Shown here: piece after piece, positions 26,335 through 34,701 of the stretch
How positions within the stretch are numbered: position 1 is the first letter of the stretch
Layout: each line of letters begins with the position of its first letter
DNA from: Cellulomonas sp. Y8
Lineage (GTDB): Bacteria; Actinomycetota; Actinomycetes; Actinomycetales; Cellulomonadaceae
DNA length: 64,000 bases
Direction: 5' to 3'
NCBI RefSeq assembly: GCF_008033115.1
Contig: NZ_CP041203.1
Location: forward strand, 3,906,001-3,970,000
Translations under genes and position numbers: made by a program
Notes under the pieces: model-generated
Seen by the model: the letters and a program-made list of their open reading frames with translations, nothing else
Told to the model about the DNA's origin: nothing
Databases searched by the model: none

Positions 26335-28377
26335 TCAGCGCAGGAACGCGGCGGCGACGCCGGAGTCGACGGGGACGTGCAGGCCGGTGGTCTGCACCAG
26401 GTCCGGCCCGGTCAGCGCGAACACCGCGGCCGCGACGTGCTCGGGGAGCACCTCCCGCTTCAGCAGGGTGCGCTGCGCGTAGTACGCGCCCAGCTCCTCC
26501 TCGGGGACGCCGTAGGTGGCGGCCCGCTGCGCGCCCCACCCGCCCGCGAAGATGCCCGACCCCCGCACCACGCCGTCGGGGTTCACGCCGTTGACCCGGA
26601 TGCCGTGCGCCCCGAGCTCGGCCGCCAGCAGCCGCACCTGGTGCGCCTGGTCCGCCTTGGTCGCGGAGTAGGCGACGTTGTTCGGGCCGGCGAACAGCGA
26701 GTTCTTCGACGCGATGTACACGATGTCGCCGCCCATGCCCTGCGCGATCATCGCCCGCGCCGCCTCCCGGGACACCAGGAACGACCCCCGGGCCATGACG
26801 TCGTGCTGCAGGTCCCAGTCCCGGGCGGTGGTCTCGAGCAGCGGCTTCGAGATCGACAGCCCGGCGTTGTTCACCACCAGGTCCACGCCGCCGAAGGCGA
26901 GCACCGCCTCGCGGACCAGACCGGCGACGGCGTCCTCGTCGGTGACGTCCGCGTGCACGGCCACGGCGACGTCCGGGCCGCCGAGCTCGGCGGCGACCTG
27001 CTGCGCACCCTCCAGGTTCACGTCGGCGACCACGACGCAGGCCCCCTCCGCCGCCAGCCGCTCCGCGATGGCCCTCCCGATGCCCGACCCGGCGCCCGTG
27101 ACGAGCGCGACCCGGGTGGCGAGCGGCTTCGGCGCGGGACGCCGCGCGAGCTTGGCCTCCTCCAGGGCCCAGTACTCGATGCGGAACTTCTCCGACTCCG
27201 GGATCGGGGCGTAGGTGCTGATCGCCTCGGCGCCGCGCATCACGTTGATCGCGTTGACGTAGAACTCGCCGGCGACCCGCGCCGTCTGCTTGTCGGCGCC
27301 GAACGAGAACATCCCGACGCCCGGGACGAGCACGATCGCCGGGTCGGCGCCGCGCATCGCGGGGGAGTCGGGGGTCGCGTGCCGCTCGTAGTACGCGCGG
27401 TAGTCCTCGCGGTAGGCGGCGTGCAGCTCGCGCAGCCGGGCGACCGTGTCTTCCAGCGGCGCGTCCGCGGGCAGGTCCAGCACCAGCGGCCGCACCTTGG
27501 TCCGGAGGAAGTGGTCGGGGCAGGAGGTGCCGAGCGCGGCCAGCCGGTCCAGCTCCTCGCGGGACAGGAAGTCGAGCACGACCTCGGAGTCCGTGAGGTG
27601 GCCGACCTGCGGCCGGTCCGTCGACGCCAGCCCGCGGACCACGGGCGCGAGCGCGGCGGCCCGGGCGCGCCGCTCGTCCTCGGGCAGGGCGCCGAAGCCG
27701 GGCCGGGTGTGCCCGAAGGGGTGCCGGCCGAGCCGCGCCGTGCGCTCCTCGATGAACGCCTCCGCGGTGCGGATGATCCGCAGCGACCGCTCCTCGGCCT
27801 CCTCGGAGGTGTCGCCCCACGCCGTGATCCCGTGCCCGCCGAGGACGCAGCCGATCGCCTCGGGGTGCGCGCGACGGACGGCGGCGATGTCCAGGCCCAG
27901 CTGGAACCCGGGGCGACGCCACGGCACCCACACGACCGTATCGCCGAACGCCTCGCGGGTCAGCGCCTCGCCGTCCGCCGCCGTCGCTAGCGCGATCCCG
28001 GCGTCGGGGTGCAGGTGGTCCACGTGCGCCGCGTCAACCAGCCCGTGCATCGCGGTGTCGATGGACGGCGCCGCACCGCCGCGGCCGTGCAGGCAGTAGT
28101 CGAACGCGGCGACCATCTCGTCCTCGCGCTCCACCCCGGGGTACACGTCCACGAGTGCGCGCAGCCGGTCCAGCCGCAGCACGGCGAGCCCACGCTCGGT
28201 GAGCGTCCCGAGGTCGCCGCCGGAGCCCTTGACCCACAGCAGCTCGACCGGCAGGCCCGTCGCGGGGTCCGTGGCGGTGCCCTTGGCGGAGGTGTTGCCG
28301 CCGGCGTAGTTGGTGGTGCGCGGGTCGGCGCCCAGGCGGTTCGAGCGCGCGATCAGGTCGGCGGCGGGGTGGGACAT
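26335..28377 (-). CDS. bifunctional rhamnulose-1-phosphate aldolase / lactaldehyde dehydrogenase
   Basis: A 680-residue fusion. The N-terminal class II aldolase/adducin domain (~1-400; zinc ligands in HVDHLHPDAG near 119 and GGHGI near 186) splits L-rhamnulose-1-phosphate to dihydroxyacetone phosphate and L-lactaldehyde. The C-terminal short-chain dehydrogenase domain (TGAGSGIGRA near 430; catalytic YSATK near 571) oxidises lactaldehyde to lactate. This architecture is known as RhaEW/YuxG type. The ATG at 28377 is preferred to one twelve codons upstream because the latter overlaps the operator and promoter; GGAG precedes 28377. It is followed by lldD. Confidence 0.94.
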   Translation of the reverse strand: MSHPAADLIARSNRLGADPRTTNYAGGNTSAKGTATDPATGLPVELLWVKGSGGDLGTLTERGLAVLRLDRLRALVDVYPGVEREDEMVAAFDYCLHGRGGAAPSIDTAMHGLVDAAHVDHLHPDAGIALATAADGEALTREAFGDTVVWVPWRRPGFQLGLDIAAVRRAHPEAIGCVLGGHGITAWGDTSEEAEERSLRIIRTAEAFIEERTARLGRHPFGHTRPGFGALPEDERRARAAALAPVVRGLASTDRPQVGHLTDSEVVLDFLSREELDRLAALGTSCPDHFLRTKVRPLVLDLPADAPLEDTVARLRELHAAYREDYRAYYERHATPDSPAMRGADPAIVLVPGVGMFSFGADKQTARVAGEFYVNAINVMRGAEAISTYAPIPESEKFRIEYWALEEAKLARRPAPKPLATRVALVTGAGSGIGRAIAERLAAEGACVVVADVNLEGAQQVAAELGGPDVAVAVHADVTDEDAVAGLVREAVLAFGGVDLVVNNAGLSISKPLLETTARDWDLQHDVMARGSFLVSREAARAMIAQGMGGDIVYIASKNSLFAGPNNVAYSATKADQAHQVRLLAAELGAHGIRVNGVNPDGVVRGSGIFAGGWGAQRAATYGVPEEELGAYYAQRTLLKREVLPEHVAAAVFALTGPDLVQTTGLHVPVDSGVAAAFLR

Positions 28378-28400
28378 CGTCGTCTCCGGCTCGTGGGGGA

Positions 28401-28412
28401 TGAATCGATTCA
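28401..28412. promoter_or_regulatory. rhamnose regulon operator 1
   Basis: TGAATCGATTCA is a perfect 12-bp palindrome. It lies just downstream of the -10 box of the aldolase/dehydrogenase promoter, where a bound LacI-family repressor would block transcription. Confidence 0.75.
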
Positions 28413-28413
28413 C

Positions 28414-28443
28414 AACCTAGGGGCGCCGGCGCTCCGGCGTCAA
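28414..28443 (-). promoter_or_regulatory. promoter of the aldolase-lldD operon
   Basis: Minus strand TTGACG (28443-28438), 18-bp spacer, TAGGTT (28419-28414), immediately followed by the operator. Confidence 0.65.
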
Positions 28444-28540
28444 CGGCGGGTCCGGCGCCGGGGTCCGCGCGCCGCGCGAAACCCCCGGGGGGTGCCCGTG
28501 TACACACGGGCCGTGCTCTTGCCTCACGAGGTGTGGGGCC

Positions 28541-28607
28541 TCGCCTCGCACAGGACGCCCTCGCCTCGCCCAGGACGCTCTCGCTTCGCCCAGGACGCTC
28601 TCGCCTC
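28541..28607. repeat. 20-bp tandem repeat, 3.3 copies
   Basis: Units at 28541-28560, 28561-28580 and 28581-28600 (consensus TCGCCTCGCCCAGGACGCTC) plus a 7-base partial copy. It reaches the 3' end of the HNH gene. Copies differ at one to three positions. Confidence 0.9.
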
Positions 28608-30582
28608 AGAACGGGGGTGGTGCGTCGTAGGGGTCGGCGGTGGCGTCGTGGCACTGCCCGGTGCCGGGTCGGGTCAGGTACCGGTGCCCGGTGGGCGTGA
28701 TCCACTCGTAGAGCCCGGGGCTGATCTGCCGTAGTCGGAAGCCGCCGTCGGTCTTGAGGCGGTGGTGCCGGTGGCACACCGGCCCGAGGTTGCTCGCGTC
28801 GGTGCGACCCAGGGGCGCGTCGAGGTCACCACCGGGTTGAGGGTGGAACTCCTGGGTGTGGTCGAGCTCGCAGCTGCAGGCCGGGACCCTGCACCCGGGT
28901 GCGGCGCAGGTCTTGTCGCGGGTGCGGATGAGGTCGGCGAGGGCGGCGGGTGGTCGGTAGCGTTCGCGTCCGACGTCCAGGACCCGGTCGGTGACCGGGT
29001 CGGTCACGACCCGCTGCCAGACCCCGCCGATCGCCAGGGCCCTTGCCTGGACGGCGTCGATGGGGCCGTGCCCGTCGAGGTGCGCCGGCTGGTCGTCCAG
29101 CCCGAGCAGGGTCGAGGCGGGGATGGTGATGCGGACCTCGGCGCCAGGACGTCCGGAGCAGCGGGTGCAGCCGCGACGGGGAGTCGTGGGTGTGGTCGCG
29201 ACGGTGCTCGGCGCGAGAGTGGGTGCGGTGGCTCCGGACGACGCGCCGGAAGCGGTGTCCTCGGCCCGCGCGCTCGGCGCGGTCGGCGCGGTCGCCACGG
29301 TGCTGGTCCTGGTCGCGCGGCCGGTGCCGACGCCGGTGCGGCTCTCGGCCCCGGTGCGAGTTTCGACGCCGGTGCGGGTCTCGACCTCGGTGCGGGTCTC
29401 GACCTCGGTGCGGGCCGCGGTCTCGGTCTCGGTGTCGGTGGTCTCGATCGGTGCGTCTGGCGCTCTGAGCAGCGCAGCTGGGTGCGCTCTACCGCCAGCG
29501 TGGCGCGTGGCGGTGCCCACGACCGGGGTGAGGGTGGCGACCGGGATCGGCTCCACCGGGCAGGTGAGCACGACACCGTCCGGGTCGGTGAAGGTCGCGC
29601 CGTTCCACGAGCGCTTCGGCTCCGGCGGCACGGGCAGGCCCGGGGACAGACGGACCTCGAACGCCGGACCGTCCGACGCGGGGACGTCCCCGACCACCAG
29701 GTCGCGCAGGCCGTCGGCCCGCAGCTGATCCAGGGTCCGGTCGTCGCCCAGCGCCTTCGCTGTCTTGGCGGCATGGGTCAGCACCCCGTCGACGCGCAAC
29801 GCGTCCGCAGCGTCCAGCACCAACCACATGGACGCCATCCCGTCCGGCTGGGGTCGGGGGTGGGAGACCTTGCGGGTGCACCGGGCGCGCTCCCGGCGGG
29901 CGGCGGCCCCCTCCGGGTCGACCAGCCGGATCTCCCGCGCCACCCGCTGGCGGAGCTCGGCGACCGAGCACTGATCGGCGTCCGGCAGCACCGCGTCCTC
30001 GACAGCGTGGGCGACCTGGAACGACAGGTCTGCCAACCCGGCCGTCAGGACCTGGGCCTTCGCGGGGTCGAGGTGACCGACCTCCAACGCCTCCCGGGTC
30101 GCGCCGAGCATCCCGTCGAGCACCAGCGCGCGGTGCACGGTCTTCGTCGCCGTGACCCGGGGCCAGCCCAGGCGCATCGCGAGCTCGTCGCCGGCCACGC
30201 ACGCCTGCGTCGGCGGGGCACCGGCCAGCGGGGACCACTCCGGGCTCATCTCGTCGCGGGAGGCGAGCTCGGCGATCATGGCCAGCTTGCGGGCGTGCTG
30301 ATGACTCTCGACCCGGTCCTGCGCGGCGATCACCTCGACCACGATCGCCGAGGACAGCACCCGCAGGTCCAGCCCCCGCAACCAGGCATCCAGCACCGGC
30401 CCCGGCTCGCAGGAACGGATCGCCTCGATCTGCCGCCGCTCACCCGTGCGCGGCGCACCACCGGCCGCCACGACGGGGTCCGGGCCGAAGTCCGTCAAGC
30501 AGGTCCCGTCGGGCCCGTAGACCGGCAGCACCACGGCGGCGGCCGGGTCGCCGTCGGGGTGTTCCTGCAGGTCAGATGCCAT
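28606..30582 (-). CDS. DUF222 / 13E12-type HNH endonuclease with repeat linker
   Basis: A 658-residue protein of the actinobacterial DUF222-HNH (13E12 repeat) family. The DUF222 region covers roughly residues 80-350. The C-terminal HNH nuclease (~560-625) has CAAPGCRVPACSCELDH and NLGPVCHRHHRLKTDGG with metal-ligand cysteines and the catalytic histidines. Between them lies a low-complexity linker with an imperfect hexapeptide repeat (ETRTEV/ETRTGV) and a CxxC pair. Relatives are numerous per genome and linked to REP13E12 elements; the physiological role is unclear. It interrupts the rhamnose locus, between rhamnulokinase and the aldolase. Confidence 0.92.
   Translation of the reverse strand: MASDLQEHPDGDPAAAVVLPVYGPDGTCLTDFGPDPVVAAGGAPRTGERRQIEAIRSCEPGPVLDAWLRGLDLRVLSSAIVVEVIAAQDRVESHQHARKLAMIAELASRDEMSPEWSPLAGAPPTQACVAGDELAMRLGWPRVTATKTVHRALVLDGMLGATREALEVGHLDPAKAQVLTAGLADLSFQVAHAVEDAVLPDADQCSVAELRQRVAREIRLVDPEGAAARRERARCTRKVSHPRPQPDGMASMWLVLDAADALRVDGVLTHAAKTAKALGDDRTLDQLRADGLRDLVVGDVPASDGPAFEVRLSPGLPVPPEPKRSWNGATFTDPDGVVLTCPVEPIPVATLTPVVGTATRHAGGRAHPAALLRAPDAPIETTDTETETAARTEVETRTEVETRTGVETRTGAESRTGVGTGRATRTSTVATAPTAPSARAEDTASGASSGATAPTLAPSTVATTPTTPRRGCTRCSGRPGAEVRITIPASTLLGLDDQPAHLDGHGPIDAVQARALAIGGVWQRVVTDPVTDRVLDVGRERYRPPAALADLIRTRDKTCAAPGCRVPACSCELDHTQEFHPQPGGDLDAPLGRTDASNLGPVCHRHHRLKTDGGFRLRQISPGLYEWITPTGHRYLTRPGTGQCHDATADPYDAPPPF
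29335..29424. repeat. 18-bp coding tandem repeat in the HNH gene
   Basis: Five units of 18 bp starting at 29335, 29353, 29371, 29389 and 29407. Two are identical (GGTGCGGGTCTCGACCTC). They encode the hexapeptide repeat of the linker. Confidence 0.9.
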
Positions 30583-30832
30583 GGAACGACACTACCGACG
30601 GCCACCGACACGACCCCGGCGCCCGGACCGAGCCCTGGGGACGACGCACGGCCACCGCACCTGTGGACGACTCGGCGCCCGCACGAGCGCCCGCACGAGC
30701 AACCGCGCGAGCAGGCGCACCCGGGACGCGCTCAGCCGAGTGGGGCCTCCCAGGACAGCAGCGTCCCCTGCCCGCCGGACGCGACCCCGAGCGAGAAGGT
30801 CCCGCCGTGGAGTGCGGGCGCCGCGCCGGCCG
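30583..30832. other. gene-free spacer with 12-bp repeat
   Basis: The 250 bp between the HNH start and the rhamnulokinase stop hold three 12-bp units (CGCCCGCACGAG, twice exact, third diverged) at 30676-30711. I see no convincing gene or promoter beyond what may serve the HNH gene. Confidence 0.6.
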
Positions 30833-32314
30833 TCACGGCCGCAGCCGCTCCTCCGCCCGCGCCCACGCCCCCTCGGGCTCCCGGGGTCGGTGCGTCACGA
30901 GCTCCGACGACGCGCGCACGACCGCGCGCGCCGCCGGCAGCCCCCCGGACAGCTCGCCGAGCGCGAGCGCCTGGGTGAGCAGGTTGCCGACCGCGGTGGC
31001 CTCGACCGGCCCGGCGACGACGGGCAGGCCGGTGGCGTCGGCGGTGAGCCGGCACAGCAGCGCGTTCCGGGCGCCGCCGCCGACCACGTGCACGACCTCG
31101 ACCGGGCGGCCGGACAGCGCGCCGGCCTGCCGGACCGCCCGCCGGTACGCCAGCGCGAGCGAGTCGAGGACGCAGCGCACGACCTCGGGCGGGCTCCCCG
31201 GCACCGGCTGCCCGGTGCTCCGGGCGGCGGCGGCGATCCGCCCGGGCATGTCGCCCGGCGGGGCGAAGGCCGGGTCGTCGACGTCGAGCACCGTGCGCAG
31301 GGCGGGCACGTCGGCGGCCGCGGCGAGCAGGACGCCGAGGTCCTGGGGCGAACCGGCGTCCGCCCACGCGCGGAGCGACTCCTGGAGCAGCCACAGCCCG
31401 GCGACGTTCCGCAGGTACCGGACGGTCCCGGCGACGCCGAGCTCGTTGCTGAAGTTCGCGGCGCGGCTCGCCTCCGACAGCACCGGGGCGTCGAGCTCGA
31501 CGCCGACCAGCGACCACGTGCCCGAGGAGATCCAGGCGGCGGGGGCGTCGCCCAGGGGCACCGCGGCCACGGCGGAGGCGGTGTCGTGCGAGCCGACCGC
31601 CACGTGCACGGAGCCGCGCAGGCCGAGGTCCGCGGCGACGTCGAGCAGGACGGGCCCGAGCACGGTGCCGGGCTCGACCAGCGGGGCGAGCAGCCGCCGC
31701 ACGTCGCCGGCGGGGGAGGCGGCGAGCGCGTCGAGCACCGCCGGGCTCCACCGGCGGGTGGCCGGGTCGAGCATGCCGGTCGTGGAGGCGTTGGTGACCT
31801 CGGTGACGTCGGCGCCGGACAGCCACCGGCCGAGCAGGTCGGGCACGAGCAGCAGCCGGTCGGCGGCGCGCAGGGGCGCGGAGCCGCCGGCCGCGAGCAG
31901 CTGGTACACCGTGTTGAACGGCTGCACCTGGCTGCCGGTGGCGGCGTGGTGCGCGGCGGGGTCGAGCAGCCGGGCGAACGCGTCGGCCGCCCCGGCGGTG
32001 CGGGCGTCGCGGTAGTGCACGGGGTTGCCGAGCAGGTCGCCGTCGGCGTCGAGCAGCCCGTAGTCGACGGCCCAGGTGTCGATGCCGACGGACGCGACGG
32101 TGCCGGACGAGCGCGCGGCGGCGCGCAGGCCGTCCTGGACGCCCGCCCACAGGGCCAGGACGTCCCAGTGCAGCCGGCCGCCGGCGCGCACCGGCCGGTT
32201 CGGGAACCGCCCGGCCTCGTGGGTGACGAGCCGCCCCGCCTCGAGCCGTCCGGCGAGCACGCGGCCGCCGGACGCCCCGAGGTCGACGGCGACCAGGGAC
32301 CGGGAGGGCGGCAT
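30833..32314 (-). CDS. rhaB: L-rhamnulokinase
   Basis: A 493-residue FGGY-family sugar kinase that phosphorylates L-rhamnulose at O-1. The N-terminal phosphate loop is AVDLGASGGRVL (residues ~8-19), where the SGGRV sequence is a rhamnulokinase hallmark. GIDTWAVDYGLLD near 76 is the substrate-side strand and SSGTWSLVG near 265 and HVVGGGARNALLC near 410 form the ATP site. It starts three bases after the isomerase stop on the minus strand, so the two are co-transcribed from the operator-bearing promoter near 33.5 kb. Confidence 0.95.
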   Translation of the reverse strand: MPPSRSLVAVDLGASGGRVLAGRLEAGRLVTHEAGRFPNRPVRAGGRLHWDVLALWAGVQDGLRAAARSSGTVASVGIDTWAVDYGLLDADGDLLGNPVHYRDARTAGAADAFARLLDPAAHHAATGSQVQPFNTVYQLLAAGGSAPLRAADRLLLVPDLLGRWLSGADVTEVTNASTTGMLDPATRRWSPAVLDALAASPAGDVRRLLAPLVEPGTVLGPVLLDVAADLGLRGSVHVAVGSHDTASAVAAVPLGDAPAAWISSGTWSLVGVELDAPVLSEASRAANFSNELGVAGTVRYLRNVAGLWLLQESLRAWADAGSPQDLGVLLAAAADVPALRTVLDVDDPAFAPPGDMPGRIAAAARSTGQPVPGSPPEVVRCVLDSLALAYRRAVRQAGALSGRPVEVVHVVGGGARNALLCRLTADATGLPVVAGPVEATAVGNLLTQALALGELSGGLPAARAVVRASSELVTHRPREPEGAWARAEERLRP

Positions 32315-32317
32315 GGG

Positions 32318-33484
32318 TCAGGCGCCCCAGCCGGCCTGCTGCCCGCCGACGCGGTCCGCGGCGATCTGCTCGGCGTAGCCGGAGGCGGCGTAGGCGGCGA
32401 GCGGGTCGCGCGGCAGCCCGCGGGACTCCCGCCGGTCGGCCAGCGCCGGGCGCACGTCGGTCCAGAACGCGTCCATGTAGACGGCGTTGGCGCCGAGGAC
32501 GTCGCCGGCCTCCTGCGCCGCGGCCAGGGCGTCGCGGTCGATCAGCAGGGCGCGGGCGGTCATCTCCTGGACGTTGAGCACCGAGCGGATCTGCCCGGGG
32601 ATCTTGTCCTCGATGTTGTGGCACTGGTCGAGCATGAACTGCACGTCCGACCCCGCGTCCAGCCCGCCGCCGCGCACGACCTCGGCGAGGATCCGGAACA
32701 GCTGGAACGGGTCGGCGGCCCCGACGATGAGGTCGTCGTCGGCGTAGAACCGGGAGTTGAAGTCGAACGACCCGAGCCGGCCCAGCCGCAGCAGCTGGGC
32801 GACGATGAACTCGACGTTGGTCGACGGCGCGTGGTGGCCGGTGTCGAGGCAGACGACGGCCCGGTCGCCGAGCGCGGTCGCGTGCGCGTACGCGGTGCCC
32901 CAGTCCGGCACGTCCATCGTGTAGAAGAACGGCTCGAAGATCTTGTACTCCAGCACGAGGCGCTGGTCGCCGGACAGCCGCGCGTAGATCTGCGCCAGGG
33001 AGTCGGCGAGCCGGTCCTGCCGGTCGCGGATGTCGCCCTGGCCGGGGTAGTTCGTGCCGTCCGGCAGCCAGATCTTCAGGTCCCGCGACCCGGTGGCGTG
33101 CATGACGTCGAGGCACCGGAAGTGGTGGTCGACCGCCTTCTGCCGGACCCGCGGGTCGGCGTGGGTGAGCGAGCCGAGCCGGTAGTCGTCGTCCTGGAAC
33201 GTGTTCGAGTTGACCGTCCCGAGCCGCAGGCCGAGGTCGTCGGCGTACGCGGCGAGCTTGCCGAAGTCGTCGACCAGGTCCCACGGGATGTGCAGCGCCA
33301 CCGAGGGCGCGAGTCCGGTGAGCCGGTGCACCTGCGCCGCGTCGGCGAGCTTCTCCTCGATCGTGCGCGGCGTGCCGGGGGTGGTGAACACCTTGAACCG
33401 GGTGCCGGCGTTGCCGAACGCCCACGAGGGCAGCTCGATCGCCTGCCGGTCGAGCGCGGCGGCGAGCGCGGGGGTGAACGACAT
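32318..33484 (-). CDS. rhaI: L-rhamnose isomerase (RhaI type)
   Basis: A 388-residue TIM-barrel isomerase converting L-rhamnose to L-rhamnulose. It is of the Pseudomonas stutzeri/RhaI type rather than the enterobacterial RhaA. Metal-binding stretches are visible: EYKIFEPFFY near 178, CLDTGHHAPSTNVE near 212, DFNSRFYADDD near 243 and LDQCHNIEDKIPGQI near 290. The ATG has GAAGGAGA eight bases upstream and lies about 25 bp from operator 2. It leads the isomerase-kinase operon and is divergent from the LacI-type regulator. Confidence 0.95.
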   Translation of the reverse strand: MSFTPALAAALDRQAIELPSWAFGNAGTRFKVFTTPGTPRTIEEKLADAAQVHRLTGLAPSVALHIPWDLVDDFGKLAAYADDLGLRLGTVNSNTFQDDDYRLGSLTHADPRVRQKAVDHHFRCLDVMHATGSRDLKIWLPDGTNYPGQGDIRDRQDRLADSLAQIYARLSGDQRLVLEYKIFEPFFYTMDVPDWGTAYAHATALGDRAVVCLDTGHHAPSTNVEFIVAQLLRLGRLGSFDFNSRFYADDDLIVGAADPFQLFRILAEVVRGGGLDAGSDVQFMLDQCHNIEDKIPGQIRSVLNVQEMTARALLIDRDALAAAQEAGDVLGANAVYMDAFWTDVRPALADRRESRGLPRDPLAAYAASGYAEQIAADRVGGQQAGWGA

Positions 33485-33508
33485 GGTGTCTCCTTCGACG
33501 AACCTGGA

Positions 33509-33520
33509 TGAATCGTTTCA
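33509..33520. promoter_or_regulatory. rhamnose regulon operator 2
   Basis: TGAATCGTTTCA, one mismatch from operator 1, in the 5' leader region of the isomerase-kinase operon. Confidence 0.7.
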
Positions 33521-33567
33521 TTGCTGAGACTGCACGAGCAAGCCCGTGCCCGGGCGGGGCGGGTCGT

Positions 33568-33579
33568 GAATCGATGCAG
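33568..33579. promoter_or_regulatory. rhamnose regulon operator 3
   Basis: TGAATCGATGCA, one mismatch from operator 1. It covers the place where the -35 box of the regulator gene should be, which suggests autoregulation. Confidence 0.6.
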
Positions 33580-33594
33580 GCCCCGCGCGTGGCT

Positions 33595-33600
33595 ATGCTG
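33595..33600 (+). promoter_or_regulatory. -10 element of the LacI-type regulator gene
   Basis: TATGCT about 60 bp upstream of the GTG start; no good -35 box is seen, but operator 3 occupies that region. Confidence 0.4.
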
Positions 33601-33660
33601 CGCCGGACGGGACGCGGCTCGCGGACCCGCGCGGGCACCGGACGGGAGCGGAGGTGAGCG

Positions 33661-34686
33661 GTGTCGACCTCGGCCACCCGGCGCAGCTCGATCGGTGACG
33701 TCGCGCGGCTGGCGGGCGTGTCCGTGGGCACCGTGTCGAACGTGCTGAACCGCCCGGACCGGGTGGCGGCCGCGACCCGCGAGCGGGTGCTCGACGCGAT
33801 CCGGCGCCTGGCCTTCGTCCCCAACGCCTCGGCCCGCCAGCTGCGCGCCGGCACGATCACCACCGTCGGCGCGATCGTGCTGGACATCCGCAACCCGTTC
33901 TTCACCGAGGTCGCGCGCGGCATCGAGGACCGGCTGGCGGAGGCCGACCACACGCTCATGCTGGCGAGCTCCGACGACGACCCCGAGCGCGAGGCGCGCT
34001 ACCTCCGGCTGTTCGAGGAGCACGGCGTCTCGGGGCTGCTCGTGGTGCCGACCGGCGACGACCTCGGTCCGCTGCTGGCCCTCGCGTCCCGCGGCGTGCA
34101 CACCGTCCTGCTCGACCGTCCGTCGCCGACGGACGCCCTGTCCTCGGTCGCGGTGGACGACGTCGCGGGCGGCACGCTCGCGGGCGAGCACCTGCTCGAC
34201 CTCGGCCACCGCTCGGTCGTCATGCTCAACGGCCCGCACGCGATCCGCCCGTGCCGGGACCGGCTCACCGGCCTGCGCCGGGCCGTCGAGCGCCGCGGCC
34301 TGGACCCGGACGCCGTCGTCCGCGAGGTGCCGCTGCCGTCCCTGGACGCCGGGGGAGCGGCCGCCGTGTTCGCGGCCCTGCTCGAGGGCGACCAGCCGCC
34401 CACCGCGGTGTTCTGCGTGAACGACCTGGTCGCGATCGGCGTGCAGCGGGAGATCCGCCGGCGCCGGCCCGACCTGATCGGCTCGATCGCGATCGTCGGG
34501 TACGACGACATCGAGGTGGCGGCCGAGCTCGCCACGCCGCTCACCTCGGTGCGCCAGCCCGCGCACGACCTCGGGTTCCGCGCCGCCGAGATCCTGCTCG
34601 CCCGGTCCGGCGACGGCGTCCCCGCCACCCAGCACCAGGTGTTCCAGCCGGAGCTGGTGGTGCGGTCCTCCAGCGTCCCCGCCTGA
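33661..34686 (+). CDS. LacI-family regulator of rhamnose catabolism
   Basis: A 341-residue LacI/GalR repressor. The N-terminal helix-turn-helix and hinge (IGDVARLAGVSVGTVSNVLN at ~11-30) are followed by a periplasmic-binding-like sugar sensor domain (~62-330, IVLDIRNPFF to SVRQPAHDLG). It is divergent from rhaI-rhaB and next to the importer genes. Five TGAAnCGATTCA-like sites lie upstream of every rhamnose transcription unit in the window, so this protein is the obvious binder. The effector is probably L-rhamnose or an intermediate. GGAGG precedes the GTG start. Confidence 0.92.
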   Translation: MSTSATRRSSIGDVARLAGVSVGTVSNVLNRPDRVAAATRERVLDAIRRLAFVPNASARQLRAGTITTVGAIVLDIRNPFFTEVARGIEDRLAEADHTLMLASSDDDPEREARYLRLFEEHGVSGLLVVPTGDDLGPLLALASRGVHTVLLDRPSPTDALSSVAVDDVAGGTLAGEHLLDLGHRSVVMLNGPHAIRPCRDRLTGLRRAVERRGLDPDAVVREVPLPSLDAGGAAAVFAALLEGDQPPTAVFCVNDLVAIGVQREIRRRRPDLIGSIAIVGYDDIEVAAELATPLTSVRQPAHDLGFRAAEILLARSGDGVPATQHQVFQPELVVRSSSVPA

Positions 34687-34701
34687 CCCGTTCGGCACCG
34701 G

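Noticed and set aside
28541..28607. CRISPR-like array
   Set aside because: The 20-bp units are directly adjacent with no spacers and no cas genes occur; it is a plain tandem repeat.
30732..30812. Short segment ending ALHGGTFSLGVASG on the minus strand, possibly a gene remnant
   Set aside because: It is only the tail of a long composition-driven open frame that runs antisense or out of frame to rhaI and rhaB. I cannot match it to a family.
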